The notes under the pieces are model-generated. The model had not been told where the DNA came from and searched no databases. It was given only the letters and a program-made list of their open reading frames with translations. Of a stretch of DNA of 47,779 nt, positions 24,737-34,158 are shown in pieces (positions within the stretch are counted from its first letter, which is position 1; each line of letters starts with the position of its first letter). The position numbers and the translations under genes are program-made. Source of the stretch: an uncultured Rhodobacterales bacterium (GTDB lineage: Bacteria > Pseudomonadota > Alphaproteobacteria > Rhodobacterales > Rhodobacteraceae); contig CAIMWI010000007.1 of the NCBI GenBank assembly GCA_903845215.1, positions 1 through 47,779 of the forward strand, read 5' to 3'.

Positions 24737-25378
24737 ATGACCCCCGCCCAGCAATCGCTCAAAGCCGCCGAGATCTGCCGTCTTGCCCCTGTGGTGCCGG
24801 TGATCGTGGTCGATGATCTGTCTCATGCCCGCAATTTGGCCCAAGCCTTGGTCGCAGGCGGCTTGCCCGCGCTAGAAGTGACGCTGCGCACCCCGGTGGC
24901 CCTCGACGCCATTCGCATCATGGCCGAGGTTGAGGGCGGCGTTGTGGGGGCTGGCACTTTGCTGACCCCGGCCGATGTCAAGGCCGCCAAAGCGGCGGGG
25001 GCCAAGTTTGGCGTCTCACCCGGCGCGACCGAGCGGTTGTTGGAGGCCTGTGCAGAGTACGAACTGCCCCTATTGCCCGGCGCGGCCACCGCGTCCGAGG
25101 TTATGGCGCTGCTGGAAATGGGCTATACAGTGCAAAAGTTCTTTCCCGCCGAACAAGCGGGCGGGGCGGCATACCTTAAGTCCATCGGGTCGCCCCTGCC
25201 GCAGGTGAAATTCTGCCCCACGGGCGGGATCAGCCTAAAGAGCGCGCGCGATTATTTGGGCTTGTCCAACATCTTATGCGTTGGCGGCAGCTGGGTCGCC
25301 CCGAAAGAGGCTTTGGCCAAGGGCGATTGGGCCCAGATCACCGCCCTTGCCGCCGAGGCGCGGGCGTTGCGCGGCTAA
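24737..25378 (+). CDS. eda: KDPG/KHG aldolase
   Basis: Eda splits KDPG into pyruvate and glyceraldehyde 3-phosphate, finishing the Entner-Doudoroff route. The 213-residue class I aldolase has LEVTLRTPVALDAI with the catalytic Glu region, VGAGTLLTPADV and the Schiff-base lysine Lys134 in QKFFPAEQAGG. FCPTGGISLKSARDYL binds phosphate. The ribosome-binding site GAAAGGAAA lies just before the ATG. The long spacer after edd, filled by an inverted repeat, means eda may be separately tuned. It converges on holC. Confidence 0.96.
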   Translation: MTPAQQSLKAAEICRLAPVVPVIVVDDLSHARNLAQALVAGGLPALEVTLRTPVALDAIRIMAEVEGGVVGAGTLLTPADVKAAKAAGAKFGVSPGATERLLEACAEYELPLLPGAATASEVMALLEMGYTVQKFFPAEQAGGAAYLKSIGSPLPQVKFCPTGGISLKSARDYLGLSNILCVGGSWVAPKEALAKGDWAQITALAAEARALRG

Positions 25379-25396
25379 GGGCGCAAGACTGGCCGC

Positions 25397-25425
25397 CCGA
25401 AGCACGCGATCTATCGCAGCTTCGG
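25397..25425. terminator. hairpin between eda and holC
   Basis: CCGAAGC (25397-25403) pairs with GCTTCGG (25419-25425), with an inner GCGAT/ATCGC stem. It lies in the 64-base convergent spacer. There is no clear T-run, so it is a possible shared terminator only. Confidence 0.45.
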
Positions 25426-25442
25426 CCGGGTCGGGACGATCA

Positions 25443-25922
25443 TCACCCTGCGGGCGGCACTGCGGCACGTTCGGATTTTTTGACCCAAGCGCCGCCCTCA
25501 TCACTCCAATACTGCGCGGCCAGACCCCAACCCGAAAAGCGGGTCCAGCTTTGGCGGGCTTGGGCTACGGCGTCGGGGTCAGACCCGTCAAACAGCACCC
25601 AGATCCGCTCTAGCCCCGCCACCTCCTCTGGGCTGGCTTCGCCCCCGCCCAAAAGCATCAGCCCTTTCGCGCCATTGGCTATCTTGTCGTGGCCCAGCAA
25701 CACGGGCTGATCAGCGTCATAGGGTCCGCCGGCCAGGCCATGGGCCAAAAACCCCTCTTCCGGCCCCAGCCACAGCTTGGCATCCAAGCGCTGCAACAGC
25801 GCCATATCGGGCGCGCGGATCATCACGCGCCAGCCAGCACCCAGAGCGCGGGTGACAGTGGTGAGAACCGTGTCATCCAGCCCCGCACGCATCAGATGAT
25901 AAAAGACCGCAGTGGCGGGCAT
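25443..25922 (-). CDS. holC: DNA polymerase III chi subunit
   Basis: Chi links the clamp loader to SSB. The 159-residue protein starts MPATAVFYHLMRAG, the usual opening in alphaproteobacteria. It continues with VTRALGAGWRVMIRAPDMALLQRLDAKLWLG, where the helix meets the strand of the chi fold, and PVLLGHDKIANGAKGLMLLGGG. A Trp/Phe-rich C-terminal segment follows (SWTRFSGWGLAAQYWSDEGG). The start at 25922 lies 7 bases after the pepA stop, so the two are cotranscribed, a common pepA-holC arrangement. Confidence 0.92.
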   Translation of the reverse strand: MPATAVFYHLMRAGLDDTVLTTVTRALGAGWRVMIRAPDMALLQRLDAKLWLGPEEGFLAHGLAGGPYDADQPVLLGHDKIANGAKGLMLLGGGEASPEEVAGLERIWVLFDGSDPDAVAQARQSWTRFSGWGLAAQYWSDEGGAWVKKSERAAVPPAG

Positions 25923-25929
25923 TTTGGTC

Positions 25930-27414
25930 TTAGGCCTTTGCGGGGGCGGTTTCGAACATATCGGCAATCAACCGGTTCAGCGCCAGAACGCCCCACCCCG
26001 TCGCCCCTTTGGGCGCCACGGACGTATCGCCCTTAAGCAGCGTTACGCCGGCGATATCCAGATGCACCCAAGGCATATCGTCTTTGATGAACCGCTTGAT
26101 GAACTGTGCCGCCACAATCGCCCCGCCATCACGCCCGCCCACATTCATCATATCGGCCAGCCGCGATTTCAGCCTGTCGTCATAGGCCTGACCCATGGGC
26201 ATCCTCCAAGCGCCCTCGTGCTCGGCCGCTGCGGCCTTGAGGAACGCATTGCAGAGGGCATCGTTGTTGGAAAATACACCGGCATGTTCCGACCCCAAAG
26301 CCACAATGATGGCCCCCGTCAGGGTGGCCAGATTTATGATCGCCTTGGGCTTAAACGTCTCTTGCGCATACCACAGCACATCGGCCAGAACCAAGCGGCC
26401 CTCGGCATCGGTGTTGATCACCTCGACCGTGTCGCCTTTCATGGATTTGACGATGTCACCGGGCCTTTGGGCGCGGCCATCGGGCATGTTTTCCACCAGC
26501 CCGACCAGTCCGACCACATTGGCCTTGGCCCCGCGCAGCGCCAAGGTTTTCATCACCCCGGCGACAACCCCTGCCCCGCCCATGTCCATCGTCATCTCTT
26601 CCATGCCGCCCGCTGGCTTGATCGAGATGCCGCCTGTGTCAAAACACACGCCCTTGCCCACCAGCGCAAAGGGGGCCTCGCCCGCCACCCCGCCGTTCCA
26701 GCGCATCACCACAACTTGCGAGGGGCATTCTGACCCGACGCCCACCCCCAACAAAAGCCGCATGCCAAGGCGCTCTAACTCTGCTTCGTCCAGCACCTCG
26801 ACCTCCACGCCCAGCGCGCGCAGACCCGTCAGGCGGTGCGAAAACTCGGTGGTGGTCAGCACATTGGCGGGTTCGTTGACCAGATCACGCGTCAAAAACA
26901 CGCCCTGCGCCAAAGCATTGGCCGCCGTATAAGAGGCTTGCGCCGCCGCCACATCGTTCACCATCAGCGTGACACTGCCCTTGGCCTTTTTCTCGCCCGA
27001 TTTGTAATGATCAAAACTGTAGGCACGCAGCAATAGCCCCAAGATCAGATCGCCATGGCGGGGGTGGCCTTCCACCAGTGCCAAGACAGGGTCTTTGCCG
27101 CAAAGGCGAGCGATGGCGCCGCCTGCCTTGCGCGCCACAGCAACCTCGGCGCGGCGCGGCAGGCGCAGCAGATGCAGCGCCTCTGCGGCCAGCCCTGCGG
27201 GATAGGCCAACTCCAACGCCTCACCCGGTTTCACCCGCCCCCAGACTTCGCCCGCCATCGCGCGCCCGATAGCACCGCGGGTCAGCCTGTCCAACCTTTT
27301 GGCCACAGCAGAACTGGGCGCATCGCCGTCGACCAAAAGCACAATGCGCCCAAGGCGGGCGGCCAGATCTTCGGCATTCATCGGCAGAATTTCAGGGATC
27401 ATCACGTCGCTCAT
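25930..27414 (-). CDS. pepA: leucyl aminopeptidase (M17)
   Basis: PepA removes N-terminal residues from peptides with two metal ions. It forms hexamers, and in some bacteria it also binds DNA. The 494-residue protein has the variable N-domain, then the catalytic domain with VGKGVCFDTGGISIKPAGGMEEMTMDMGGAG (metal-ligand region) and the family signature NTDAEGRLVLADVL. The start MSDVMIPEILPMNAEDL is preceded on its strand by TCCTTT-complement AAAGGA-type sequence. A longer frame of 24 codons upstream lacks family similarity. It is divergent from lptF and cotranscribed with holC. Confidence 0.95.
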   Translation of the reverse strand: MSDVMIPEILPMNAEDLAARLGRIVLLVDGDAPSSAVAKRLDRLTRGAIGRAMAGEVWGRVKPGEALELAYPAGLAAEALHLLRLPRRAEVAVARKAGGAIARLCGKDPVLALVEGHPRHGDLILGLLLRAYSFDHYKSGEKKAKGSVTLMVNDVAAAQASYTAANALAQGVFLTRDLVNEPANVLTTTEFSHRLTGLRALGVEVEVLDEAELERLGMRLLLGVGVGSECPSQVVVMRWNGGVAGEAPFALVGKGVCFDTGGISIKPAGGMEEMTMDMGGAGVVAGVMKTLALRGAKANVVGLVGLVENMPDGRAQRPGDIVKSMKGDTVEVINTDAEGRLVLADVLWYAQETFKPKAIINLATLTGAIIVALGSEHAGVFSNNDALCNAFLKAAAAEHEGAWRMPMGQAYDDRLKSRLADMMNVGGRDGGAIVAAQFIKRFIKDDMPWVHLDIAGVTLLKGDTSVAPKGATGWGVLALNRLIADMFETAPAKA

Positions 27415-27579
27415 AAAGGATACTCCACCAAAAAGGGGCCGAACGCGGCGGCGCGCAGGCAAGATTGCGGGCAAGTTAGACCCCATAGCCGCAATTGGCC
27501 AGATACCAGTTTTCCCCGCCCTGCTTTGGGTTTACACTTGGCCCAACTTCGCCCTGCCCCCAAGCCCAAAGGATTGGAT

Positions 27580-28695
27580 TTGCCCCGGATCGACCGATAT
27601 CTTCTGTCGCAATTCCTGCAATTGTTCGGGTTCTTCGCGCTTGTTCTGGTCGGGGTGTACTGGATGAACAAGGCCGTGGGTCTGTTTGATCAATTGATCG
27701 GCGACGGGCAGTCGGCCTTGGTCTTTGTCGAATTCTCGCTGTTGACGCTGCCTTTGGTGATCAAACTGGTGCTGCCGATCGCGACTTTTATCGCCACAGT
27801 CTATGTCACAAACCGCATGATGACCGAAAGCGAGTTGGTTGTGATGCAAGCCACAGGCTTTTCGGCCTATCGGCTGGCGCGGCCTGTTTTGTATTTTGGC
27901 ATGGTGGTCGGGGTCTTGATGGCCATTTTGGGCCATGCGCTGGTGCCGGCCAGCCGATCGGCACTCGAATCAGCGCGGGCGACGATTACCGAAAACATCA
28001 CAGCGCGCTACCTGACCGAAGGCCGCTTTACCCATCCCGCCCCAGATGTGACGTTGTACATCCGCGACATCTCGCCGCAGGGCGAGTTGTTGGACCTGTT
28101 CTTGGCCGACAACCGCGCACCAGACATGCGCACCACTTACACCGCCCGCAAAGCGCTGTTTGCGCGGGGCGATGCGGGGCCAAAGCTGATCATGCTGGAT
28201 GGCATGGCCCAAGCGTTGGATACCACGACCCAGCGTTTGTCTATGACCCGCTTTGCCGATTTCACCTTTGACCTCGGTGCCTTGCTAAAAGCGGCGGCGG
28301 CCCACAGGCGCGGGCCCAGCGAATTGACCACGGCAGAGTTGTTGTGGCCGACCCAAAACCTTGTGGAGGAAACCGGCGCACAAGCCGATAGCCTGATATT
28401 CGACGCGCATATCCGTTTTGCCGAGCCGCTTTTGGCCATCTGTGTCACTCTGGTGGGGTTTGGTGCGCTGATCTTGGGGGGGTTCAGCCGGTTTGGCTTG
28501 TGGCGGCAGATCGTGCTGGCAGTGGCCTTGCTGATCTTGGTGCAAGGCTTGAACACAGCAGCGGCAGAATGGGGCCCCAAAGTGGCGGGTGGCTGGGTTT
28601 TGGCCTATTTGGCCCCTCTCATCGGTTTGGGAATGGCTTGGGGTTTGCTAAGTTTGGCCGGACGCAACCGACGCCCGCAAAGGGGATGGGCATGA
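27580..28695 (+). CDS. lptF: LPS export ABC transporter permease LptF
   Basis: LptF and LptG form the membrane part of the LptB2FG complex that extracts LPS from the inner membrane. The 371-residue protein begins MPRIDRYLLSQFLQLFGFFALVLV. It has three early membrane segments, a periplasmic beta-jellyroll region (about 120-250) and three late segments. ESELVVMQATGFSAYRLARP is the conserved coupling-helix region. The start is a TTG at 27580, chosen because AAAGGA lies 6 bases upstream and homologues start there. The frame is open 175 codons further upstream but reads against pepA. The stop overlaps lptG by four bases (ATGA). Confidence 0.92.
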   Translation: MPRIDRYLLSQFLQLFGFFALVLVGVYWMNKAVGLFDQLIGDGQSALVFVEFSLLTLPLVIKLVLPIATFIATVYVTNRMMTESELVVMQATGFSAYRLARPVLYFGMVVGVLMAILGHALVPASRSALESARATITENITARYLTEGRFTHPAPDVTLYIRDISPQGELLDLFLADNRAPDMRTTYTARKALFARGDAGPKLIMLDGMAQALDTTTQRLSMTRFADFTFDLGALLKAAAAHRRGPSELTTAELLWPTQNLVEETGAQADSLIFDAHIRFAEPLLAICVTLVGFGALILGGFSRFGLWRQIVLAVALLILVQGLNTAAAEWGPKVAGGWVLAYLAPLIGLGMAWGLLSLAGRNRRPQRGWA

Positions 28696-29786
28696 TCTTG
28701 AACCTTTACATCGCGCGGCGCTTTTTGCTTTTGTTTTTGCAGATATTTGCGGGATTTTTTGCCCTTTTCGTGATGATCGACATGATCGAAGAAATCCGCC
28801 AGTTTTCCGACCCGGCCATCAGCTTAACAGAGGCGTTTGTGCTGGCCTGCCTGAAGGTGCCTGCCACGCTTTACCGCATTTTACCGCTGATCGTAATGCT
28901 TTCGGCCATAGCTCTGTTCTTGGGCCTGTCGCGGTCGTCTGAATTGGTGGTTGTGCGCACAGCCGGCCGGTCGGGCCTGTCGTTTTTGATGGCACCGGTT
29001 GTCACCGCCTTGGCGATCGGCGCTTTTGCGGTGGGGGTGTTAAACCCTTTGGTGGCCGCCACCTCGCATCGGTATGATGTTTTGTCCGAAGGCCATGCAA
29101 GGGGCGGATCGATCCTGTCCATTTCTGAGGCGGGGCTATGGTTGCGCCAAGGCGATCAGGCAGGCCAAACCGTGATCGAAGCCAAACGCGCCAATCTGGA
29201 TGGCACAGCCCTTTACGACGTCACCTTTTTGACATTTGCCCCCGATGGCACCCCCCTGCAACGGGTCGAGGCGGCAGAGGCCAGTTTAATTCCGGGCTTT
29301 TGGGCGCTTACAGATGCCCGCCTTTGGACCCTGTCGGATGCCAATCCGCAACGCGGGGTGCAAGTCTTGGGCCAAGGGGCCAGCTTGCCCACAGAACTTA
29401 CCCGTGACCAGATCCGCGATAGTTTTGGCACCCCCAGTGCGGTCAGCTTTTGGAACCTGCCCACCTATATCGCAGGCTTAGAGCGGGCGGGTTTTTCGGC
29501 ACGCAGCTATTTTGTCTGGTTTCAAGTCGAATTGGCCCATCCGCTGCTTTTGGCCGCCATGGTTGTGATCGCGGCGGGTTTTACCATGCGCCACGCCCGC
29601 ATGGCGCAAACCGGGGCCTTGGTGTTGTTCGCGCTGCTGGCCGGTTTTGGGGTGTTCTTTTTGCGCAACTTCGGGCAAGTCTTGGGCGAGAACGGGCAAA
29701 TCCCGGCACTCTTGGCCGCGTGGAGCCCGCCTGTCGCCGCTATGCTGATGGCCTTGGGCTTTTTGCTCCATCTGGAGGATGGCTGA
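28692..29786 (+). CDS. lptG: LPS export ABC transporter permease LptG
   Basis: This is the partner permease of LptF, with 364 residues. It opens MILNLYIARRFLLLFLQIFAGFF and carries the coupling region RSSELVVVRTAGRSGLSFLMAP. A periplasmic jellyroll domain follows, and it ends with membrane segments including FQVELAHPLLLAAMVVIAAGFTMRH. ATG 28692 overlaps the lptF stop (ATGA) and follows AAAGGGG. An earlier ATG at 28686 is possible. The stop overlaps the lptD start (TGATG), so all three are translationally coupled. The cytoplasmic ATPase LptB is not in the window. Confidence 0.93.
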   Translation: MILNLYIARRFLLLFLQIFAGFFALFVMIDMIEEIRQFSDPAISLTEAFVLACLKVPATLYRILPLIVMLSAIALFLGLSRSSELVVVRTAGRSGLSFLMAPVVTALAIGAFAVGVLNPLVAATSHRYDVLSEGHARGGSILSISEAGLWLRQGDQAGQTVIEAKRANLDGTALYDVTFLTFAPDGTPLQRVEAAEASLIPGFWALTDARLWTLSDANPQRGVQVLGQGASLPTELTRDQIRDSFGTPSAVSFWNLPTYIAGLERAGFSARSYFVWFQVELAHPLLLAAMVVIAAGFTMRHARMAQTGALVLFALLAGFGVFFLRNFGQVLGENGQIPALLAAWSPPVAAMLMALGFLLHLEDG

Positions 29787-31918
29787 TGCGCTGGCTGTTG
29801 CTTGCCCTTACCCTTTTGGCGGCACCTTTGGCGCGTGCCCAAGATCAGGCCACTTTGGTTGCCGACCAAGTCAGCGTGCAATCCGACAGTGTTTTGTCCG
29901 CCACGGGCCATGTCGAAGTGTTTTTCAACGGCCAGCACCTGACCGCATCGACGATTATCTACAACAAGGCGACCGATCGTTTAACGATCACAGGGCCGAT
30001 CCGCATTGACGACGGTATGGGCAATCTTATGCTGGCCGATCAGGCCGATCTGTCTGCCGATTTGACCGAAGGCATGTTAACATCGGCCCGCATCATGCTG
30101 CACCAAAAGCTACAATTGGCGGCAAGCGAGATGCAAAGATCCGACAAAGGGCGCTATACGGCCCTGCGCAATGTTGCGGCCTCGTCATGCAACATCTGTG
30201 CAGGTTCGACGACGCCCCTATGGGAAATACGCGCCCGCGAAGTGGTGCATGACGCTTTGTCTCAGCAAATCTGGTTTTCGGATGCCAGCCTGCGTTTTGC
30301 GGGGCTGCCGGTGATGTATTTGCCGGTTTTGCGCGTGCCAGACCCAACGCTAAACCGCGTGACAGGCTTTTTGACACCGCAAATCCGCACAACCAGTGGC
30401 TTGGGCGGCGGCGTTCTGCTGCCCTATTTCATCGCTCTGGCCCCCGACCGCGATGTATTGCTGACGCCCTATGTCACCTCGGGCGGGGGAACAACGCTGA
30501 ACCTGCGCTACAGACAGGCTTTCACCCAAGGCACACTGACTGTGAACGGGGCGATCACAAGCGATCAAACCCTGCCCGGCGAAGGGCGCGGCTATTTGGC
30601 GGCCACGGGCAATTTTGATCTGGGCCGCAGCTATCAGTTGGCCTTTCACGGCATCATCGTGACCGATGACGCCTATCTGGTCGATTATGGTATCACCGAC
30701 GCCGACCGGCTGGATTCGACGATAGGCATCACCCGCGTGCAACGTGACGCCTATTTTTCAGGGAAATTCACCGGATTGCATTCGTTGCGCGAAGGCGAAA
30801 GCAACACAACCCAACCCGCCGCCCTGTCAGATTTTGTGCTGCACCGCCGTTTTGTACCGGCAGTTTTGGGCGGCGAAGGCACGTTCGAGTTTCAGTCACA
30901 CAGCCTCTATCGCCCCTCAAACGACCCAACAGATACCAATGGTGACGATGTGGCCGATGGCCGTGATATGGTGCGCCTTAGCTTTAACGGAACTTGGCGG
31001 CGCAACTGGGTCTTTGGCAACGGGATCGAGCTTTCCAGTGGTTTAGACGGCGCAGCCGATTTATACCGCATCCGTCAAGATACCCAATATGGCGGCAGCC
31101 CTAATCGCAGCACAGCCACTGGCGGAGTGGCGCTGCGTTGGCCTTGGGTGAAAACCGATGCCCAAGGCAAGGTGCACGTGATCGAACCTGTGGCGCAACT
31201 GGTGTCAGCCCCCCGGCCTGACAACCGCATTCCCAATGAAGATTCAGCCTTGGTAGAGTTCGATGAAAGCAATCTGTTCAGCCTTGATCGGTTTCCCGGG
31301 GTTGATGCCTTTGAAGGCGGCACGCGGGTTAATCTAGGGGGCCATTATTTGGGCACCACCCCTGCAGGATGGACGATGGATGCCACGGCAGGGCGTGTAT
31401 TGCGTTTGAAAGATCTGAACCAATTCAGCGAACCCTCTGGCCTATCGGGGCTGAATTCGGATTGGCTCTTGTCATGGTCGATGAACAATCCTGACCAACT
31501 TGGGGTCTTGTCGCGGTTCTTGTTGAACAAAGACCTAAACCCAACCAAGGCAGAATTGCTGTTCGAAGTCGACCGCGACAAGGTGAAAATGTCAGGCGGG
31601 TATCGTTTTATCTTGGCCGACCTTAAGGAAAATCGCAGCCAAGACGTGCGCGAAGTTGTGCTAAACAGCACCTATGCTGTGACACCCAACTGGACGGCCC
31701 ATCTGACCAACCGCTATGACTTTGTCTCTAAAAGTGCGGCGCAAGCGGGTTTACAACTGAACTACAAGAATGAATGCCTTTTGGTCGATCTTTCCGTCTC
31801 GCGCAGGTACACGTCCTCGACTAGTGTAAAGCCAAGCACGGATTTCGGCTTAACGGTCGAGCTTTTGGGATTTGGCGGAAGTGCTGCACAAGGGCCGCAG
31901 CAACAATGCCGCAAGTGA
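29786..31918 (+). CDS. lptD: LPS-assembly outer membrane protein LptD
   Basis: LptD is the outer-membrane barrel that, with LptE, inserts LPS in the outer leaflet. The 710-residue precursor has a signal peptide (MRWLLLALTLLAAPLARAQ). It is followed by an LptA-like jellyroll (about 25-125) and a long beta-barrel region. Barrel segments include ATPYFIALAPDRDVLLTPYV-type strands and LTNRYDFVSKSAAQAGLQLNY near the end. Four cysteines (135, 138, 664, 708) could form the two long-range disulfides that E. coli LptD needs, though the N-terminal pair here is a CNIC motif. The start overlaps the lptG stop. surA follows 18 bases later. Confidence 0.94.
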   Translation: MRWLLLALTLLAAPLARAQDQATLVADQVSVQSDSVLSATGHVEVFFNGQHLTASTIIYNKATDRLTITGPIRIDDGMGNLMLADQADLSADLTEGMLTSARIMLHQKLQLAASEMQRSDKGRYTALRNVAASSCNICAGSTTPLWEIRAREVVHDALSQQIWFSDASLRFAGLPVMYLPVLRVPDPTLNRVTGFLTPQIRTTSGLGGGVLLPYFIALAPDRDVLLTPYVTSGGGTTLNLRYRQAFTQGTLTVNGAITSDQTLPGEGRGYLAATGNFDLGRSYQLAFHGIIVTDDAYLVDYGITDADRLDSTIGITRVQRDAYFSGKFTGLHSLREGESNTTQPAALSDFVLHRRFVPAVLGGEGTFEFQSHSLYRPSNDPTDTNGDDVADGRDMVRLSFNGTWRRNWVFGNGIELSSGLDGAADLYRIRQDTQYGGSPNRSTATGGVALRWPWVKTDAQGKVHVIEPVAQLVSAPRPDNRIPNEDSALVEFDESNLFSLDRFPGVDAFEGGTRVNLGGHYLGTTPAGWTMDATAGRVLRLKDLNQFSEPSGLSGLNSDWLLSWSMNNPDQLGVLSRFLLNKDLNPTKAELLFEVDRDKVKMSGGYRFILADLKENRSQDVREVVLNSTYAVTPNWTAHLTNRYDFVSKSAAQAGLQLNYKNECLLVDLSVSRRYTSSTSVKPSTDFGLTVELLGFGGSAAQGPQQQCRK

Positions 31919-31936
31919 CGCAACAGGAATGACCCT

Positions 31937-33160
31937 ATGACGCGCAAAGTGACGATCGGGATGCGACTGGCACTGGCCTTCAGCCTAAGCCTTGGAATGT
32001 TGGCCTTCGGCTTGGCCACAAACCCTGCGCGGGCCGAGGGGGGATTGTTCAGCCCCGCTGTGACGGTGAATGGCACAGTCATCACCCATTTCGAACTTGC
32101 CCAACGTTTGGCCTTTTTGCAGGCCTTGCAACAAACTGGTGATTTGGAACAGCGCGCCTTGAATGATCTGATCGACGATCGACTTCAAATGGATGCGGCC
32201 AAATCCTTTGGCATCACATTGGGCGAGCCTGACGTGCGTGCAGGCATGGAAGAATTCGCCGCGCGCGCCAACTTGTCGGTTGAAGATTTTATCAATGCCA
32301 TCGCCCAAGCGGGTGTGGAACCGCAAAGCTTTCGCGATTTTGTCAAAGCGGGCCTTGTCTGGCGCACGGTGCTGCGCGCCCAATTCGGTGGACGATTGAC
32401 GGTCGCCGAGGCCGAGATTGACCGGCGCATCGCCCAAGGCGGGGCTTCGGGTGGGCCTTTGCGGGCCCTTTTGTCTGAACTGGTTCTGCCAGATGATGGC
32501 AAAAGCGATGCCATGGCCTTGGCCGTCAAAATCCGTGCCAAGATGAAATCACCGACAGATTTCAACAATGCCGCGCGGATCTTTTCCAAAAGCAGCACGG
32601 CGGCCAGTGGCGGCGCCTTGGGCTGGATTGACACGACCACTTTGCCGCCACAGGTGGCACAGGCCTTAAGCGGCCTGAAATCTGGCGACATCAGCCCACC
32701 CGTTGCTTTGCAAGGGGCCGTGGCCATCTATCTGGTGCGCGATCAAAGCGAGGGGGCGGGCGCTGTAAAAGGTGCGATGCAGGTGGACTATGCGGTATTG
32801 CGGCCTGCGTCCGGGCTAGATTTGGCCAAGGTTCAAGGCCAAGCCACCGATTGCGCGGGGCTGGATGTTGCCGCGCGCGGATTGCCCGAACAGGCGCTGC
32901 AACGTCAAACCTTGGCCGAAGCCGCCCTGCCCCAAGCTTTGCGCGGGGTTCTGGCCGGCTTGGATGCGGGCGAAAGCGCTGTTGTGGCGGGTGTGGGGGG
33001 AGCCAGCGAATTGGTGATGCTGTGTTCGCGCCTGCCTCAGTCGCAAGTGCCCGCCTCGCGCGATGATGTGCGCACCGCCCTGTTGAACGAAAAGCTGGCA
33101 CTCATGTCGACCGCCTACCTGCAAGAACTGCGCGCCCAAGCGATCATTGTTCAGCAATGA
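31937..33160 (+). CDS. surA: SurA-type periplasmic chaperone / parvulin prolyl isomerase
   Basis: SurA escorts barrel proteins such as LptD to the BAM complex. The 407-residue protein has a signal sequence (RLALAFSLSLGMLAFGLATNPARA). The SurA N-terminal chaperone domain follows (VTVNGTVITHFELAQRLAFL, then NDLIDDRLQMDAAKSFGI). A parvulin-like domain (about 175-275) includes GGALGWIDTTTLPPQVAQAL and GDISPPVALQGAVAIYLVRD. The last 130 residues are less conserved. Sequence identity to enterobacterial SurA looks modest, so the gene name rests also on its place between lptD and pdxA. The stop overlaps the pdxA start (ATGA). Confidence 0.88.
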   Translation: MTRKVTIGMRLALAFSLSLGMLAFGLATNPARAEGGLFSPAVTVNGTVITHFELAQRLAFLQALQQTGDLEQRALNDLIDDRLQMDAAKSFGITLGEPDVRAGMEEFAARANLSVEDFINAIAQAGVEPQSFRDFVKAGLVWRTVLRAQFGGRLTVAEAEIDRRIAQGGASGGPLRALLSELVLPDDGKSDAMALAVKIRAKMKSPTDFNNAARIFSKSSTAASGGALGWIDTTTLPPQVAQALSGLKSGDISPPVALQGAVAIYLVRDQSEGAGAVKGAMQVDYAVLRPASGLDLAKVQGQATDCAGLDVAARGLPEQALQRQTLAEAALPQALRGVLAGLDAGESAVVAGVGGASELVMLCSRLPQSQVPASRDDVRTALLNEKLALMSTAYLQELRAQAIIVQQ

Positions 33161-34134
33161 TCGGCAGACCCATCGCTGTGACCTGCGGCGAGCCCGCAGG
33201 CATCGGGGCAGAGATTGCGGTTCTGGCCCGGTTGGCCCTGCCAGACTTGCCGTTCTTTTGGCTGGGCGATCCGCGCCATTTGCCCCAAGGCACTAGCTTT
33301 GCTGAAATTGCCAGCCCTGATCAGGCCGCACTTGTGCCAAAGGGTGTCTTGCCGGTTTTGGCCCACCGCTTTGCGGGTAACGCGACCGCCGGCCGTCCCG
33401 ATCCTGCCAATGCCCAAGGTGTCATCGACGTGATTGCGCGCGCGGTGGACCTTGTCTCATCTGGCCAAGCACAGGCGCTTTGCACGCTGCCCATTCACAA
33501 AAAAGCCTTAAAAGATGGCGCTGGCTTCGCCTTTCCCGGGCATACCGAGTATTTGGCCTATCTGGCGGGCGGCGCCTCTGTCGTGATGATGCTGGCCTGC
33601 GACACCCTGCGCGTGGTGCCAGCGACGATCCATATTGCCCTATCGCAAGTGCCTGCTGCCTTGACCCCTGACCTGCTGGAGGGGGTGATCCGCATTACCT
33701 ATCAGGGGTTACAACGTGATTTTGGCCTGCCCCGGCCCCGTTTGGCCATAGCGGGCCTCAATCCTCATGCCGGCGAAGGTGGGGAAATGGGGCGCGAAGA
33801 GATTGCTTGGATCAGCCCCTTGCTGGCCCGATTGCAAGCCCAAGGCTATGATCTGCGCGGGCCGCTGTCGGCCGACACCCTGTTTCACCCGCGCGCAAGG
33901 GCAACCTATGATGCGGCCATCTGTATGTATCACGACCAAGCGTTGATCCCGATCAAGACGCTAGACTTTGACGGCGGGGTGAATGTGACCTTGGGGCTGC
34001 CCTTCATCCGCACCTCGCCCGATCATGGCACGGGGTTTGATATTGCAGGCAAAGGTCTTGCCAAACCCGACAGCACCATCGCAGCACTGCGATTGGCCGC
34101 AAAGATGGCGGCAACGCGCGCCATGACTGTGTAA
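33157..34134 (+). CDS. pdxA: 4-hydroxythreonine-4-phosphate dehydrogenase
   Basis: PdxA oxidises 4-phosphohydroxy-L-threonine in the DXP-dependent pyridoxal phosphate pathway. The 325-residue protein opens IAVTCGEPAGIGAEIAV. It has PIHKKALKDGAGFAFPGHTEYLA with a metal-binding His and LNPHAGEGGEMGREE. FHPRARATYDAAICMYHDQALIPIK carries a second metal ligand, and FIRTSPDHGTGFDIAGKG closes the family pattern. The ATG overlaps the surA stop. In most proteobacteria rsmA (ksgA) follows pdxA. Here the next gene is a convergent VOC gene and rsmA is absent. Confidence 0.96.
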   Translation: MIGRPIAVTCGEPAGIGAEIAVLARLALPDLPFFWLGDPRHLPQGTSFAEIASPDQAALVPKGVLPVLAHRFAGNATAGRPDPANAQGVIDVIARAVDLVSSGQAQALCTLPIHKKALKDGAGFAFPGHTEYLAYLAGGASVVMMLACDTLRVVPATIHIALSQVPAALTPDLLEGVIRITYQGLQRDFGLPRPRLAIAGLNPHAGEGGEMGREEIAWISPLLARLQAQGYDLRGPLSADTLFHPRARATYDAAICMYHDQALIPIKTLDFDGGVNVTLGLPFIRTSPDHGTGFDIAGKGLAKPDSTIAALRLAAKMAATRAMTV

Positions 34135-34158
34135 TCTGGCGTCAGCCTAAGCGGGGCG

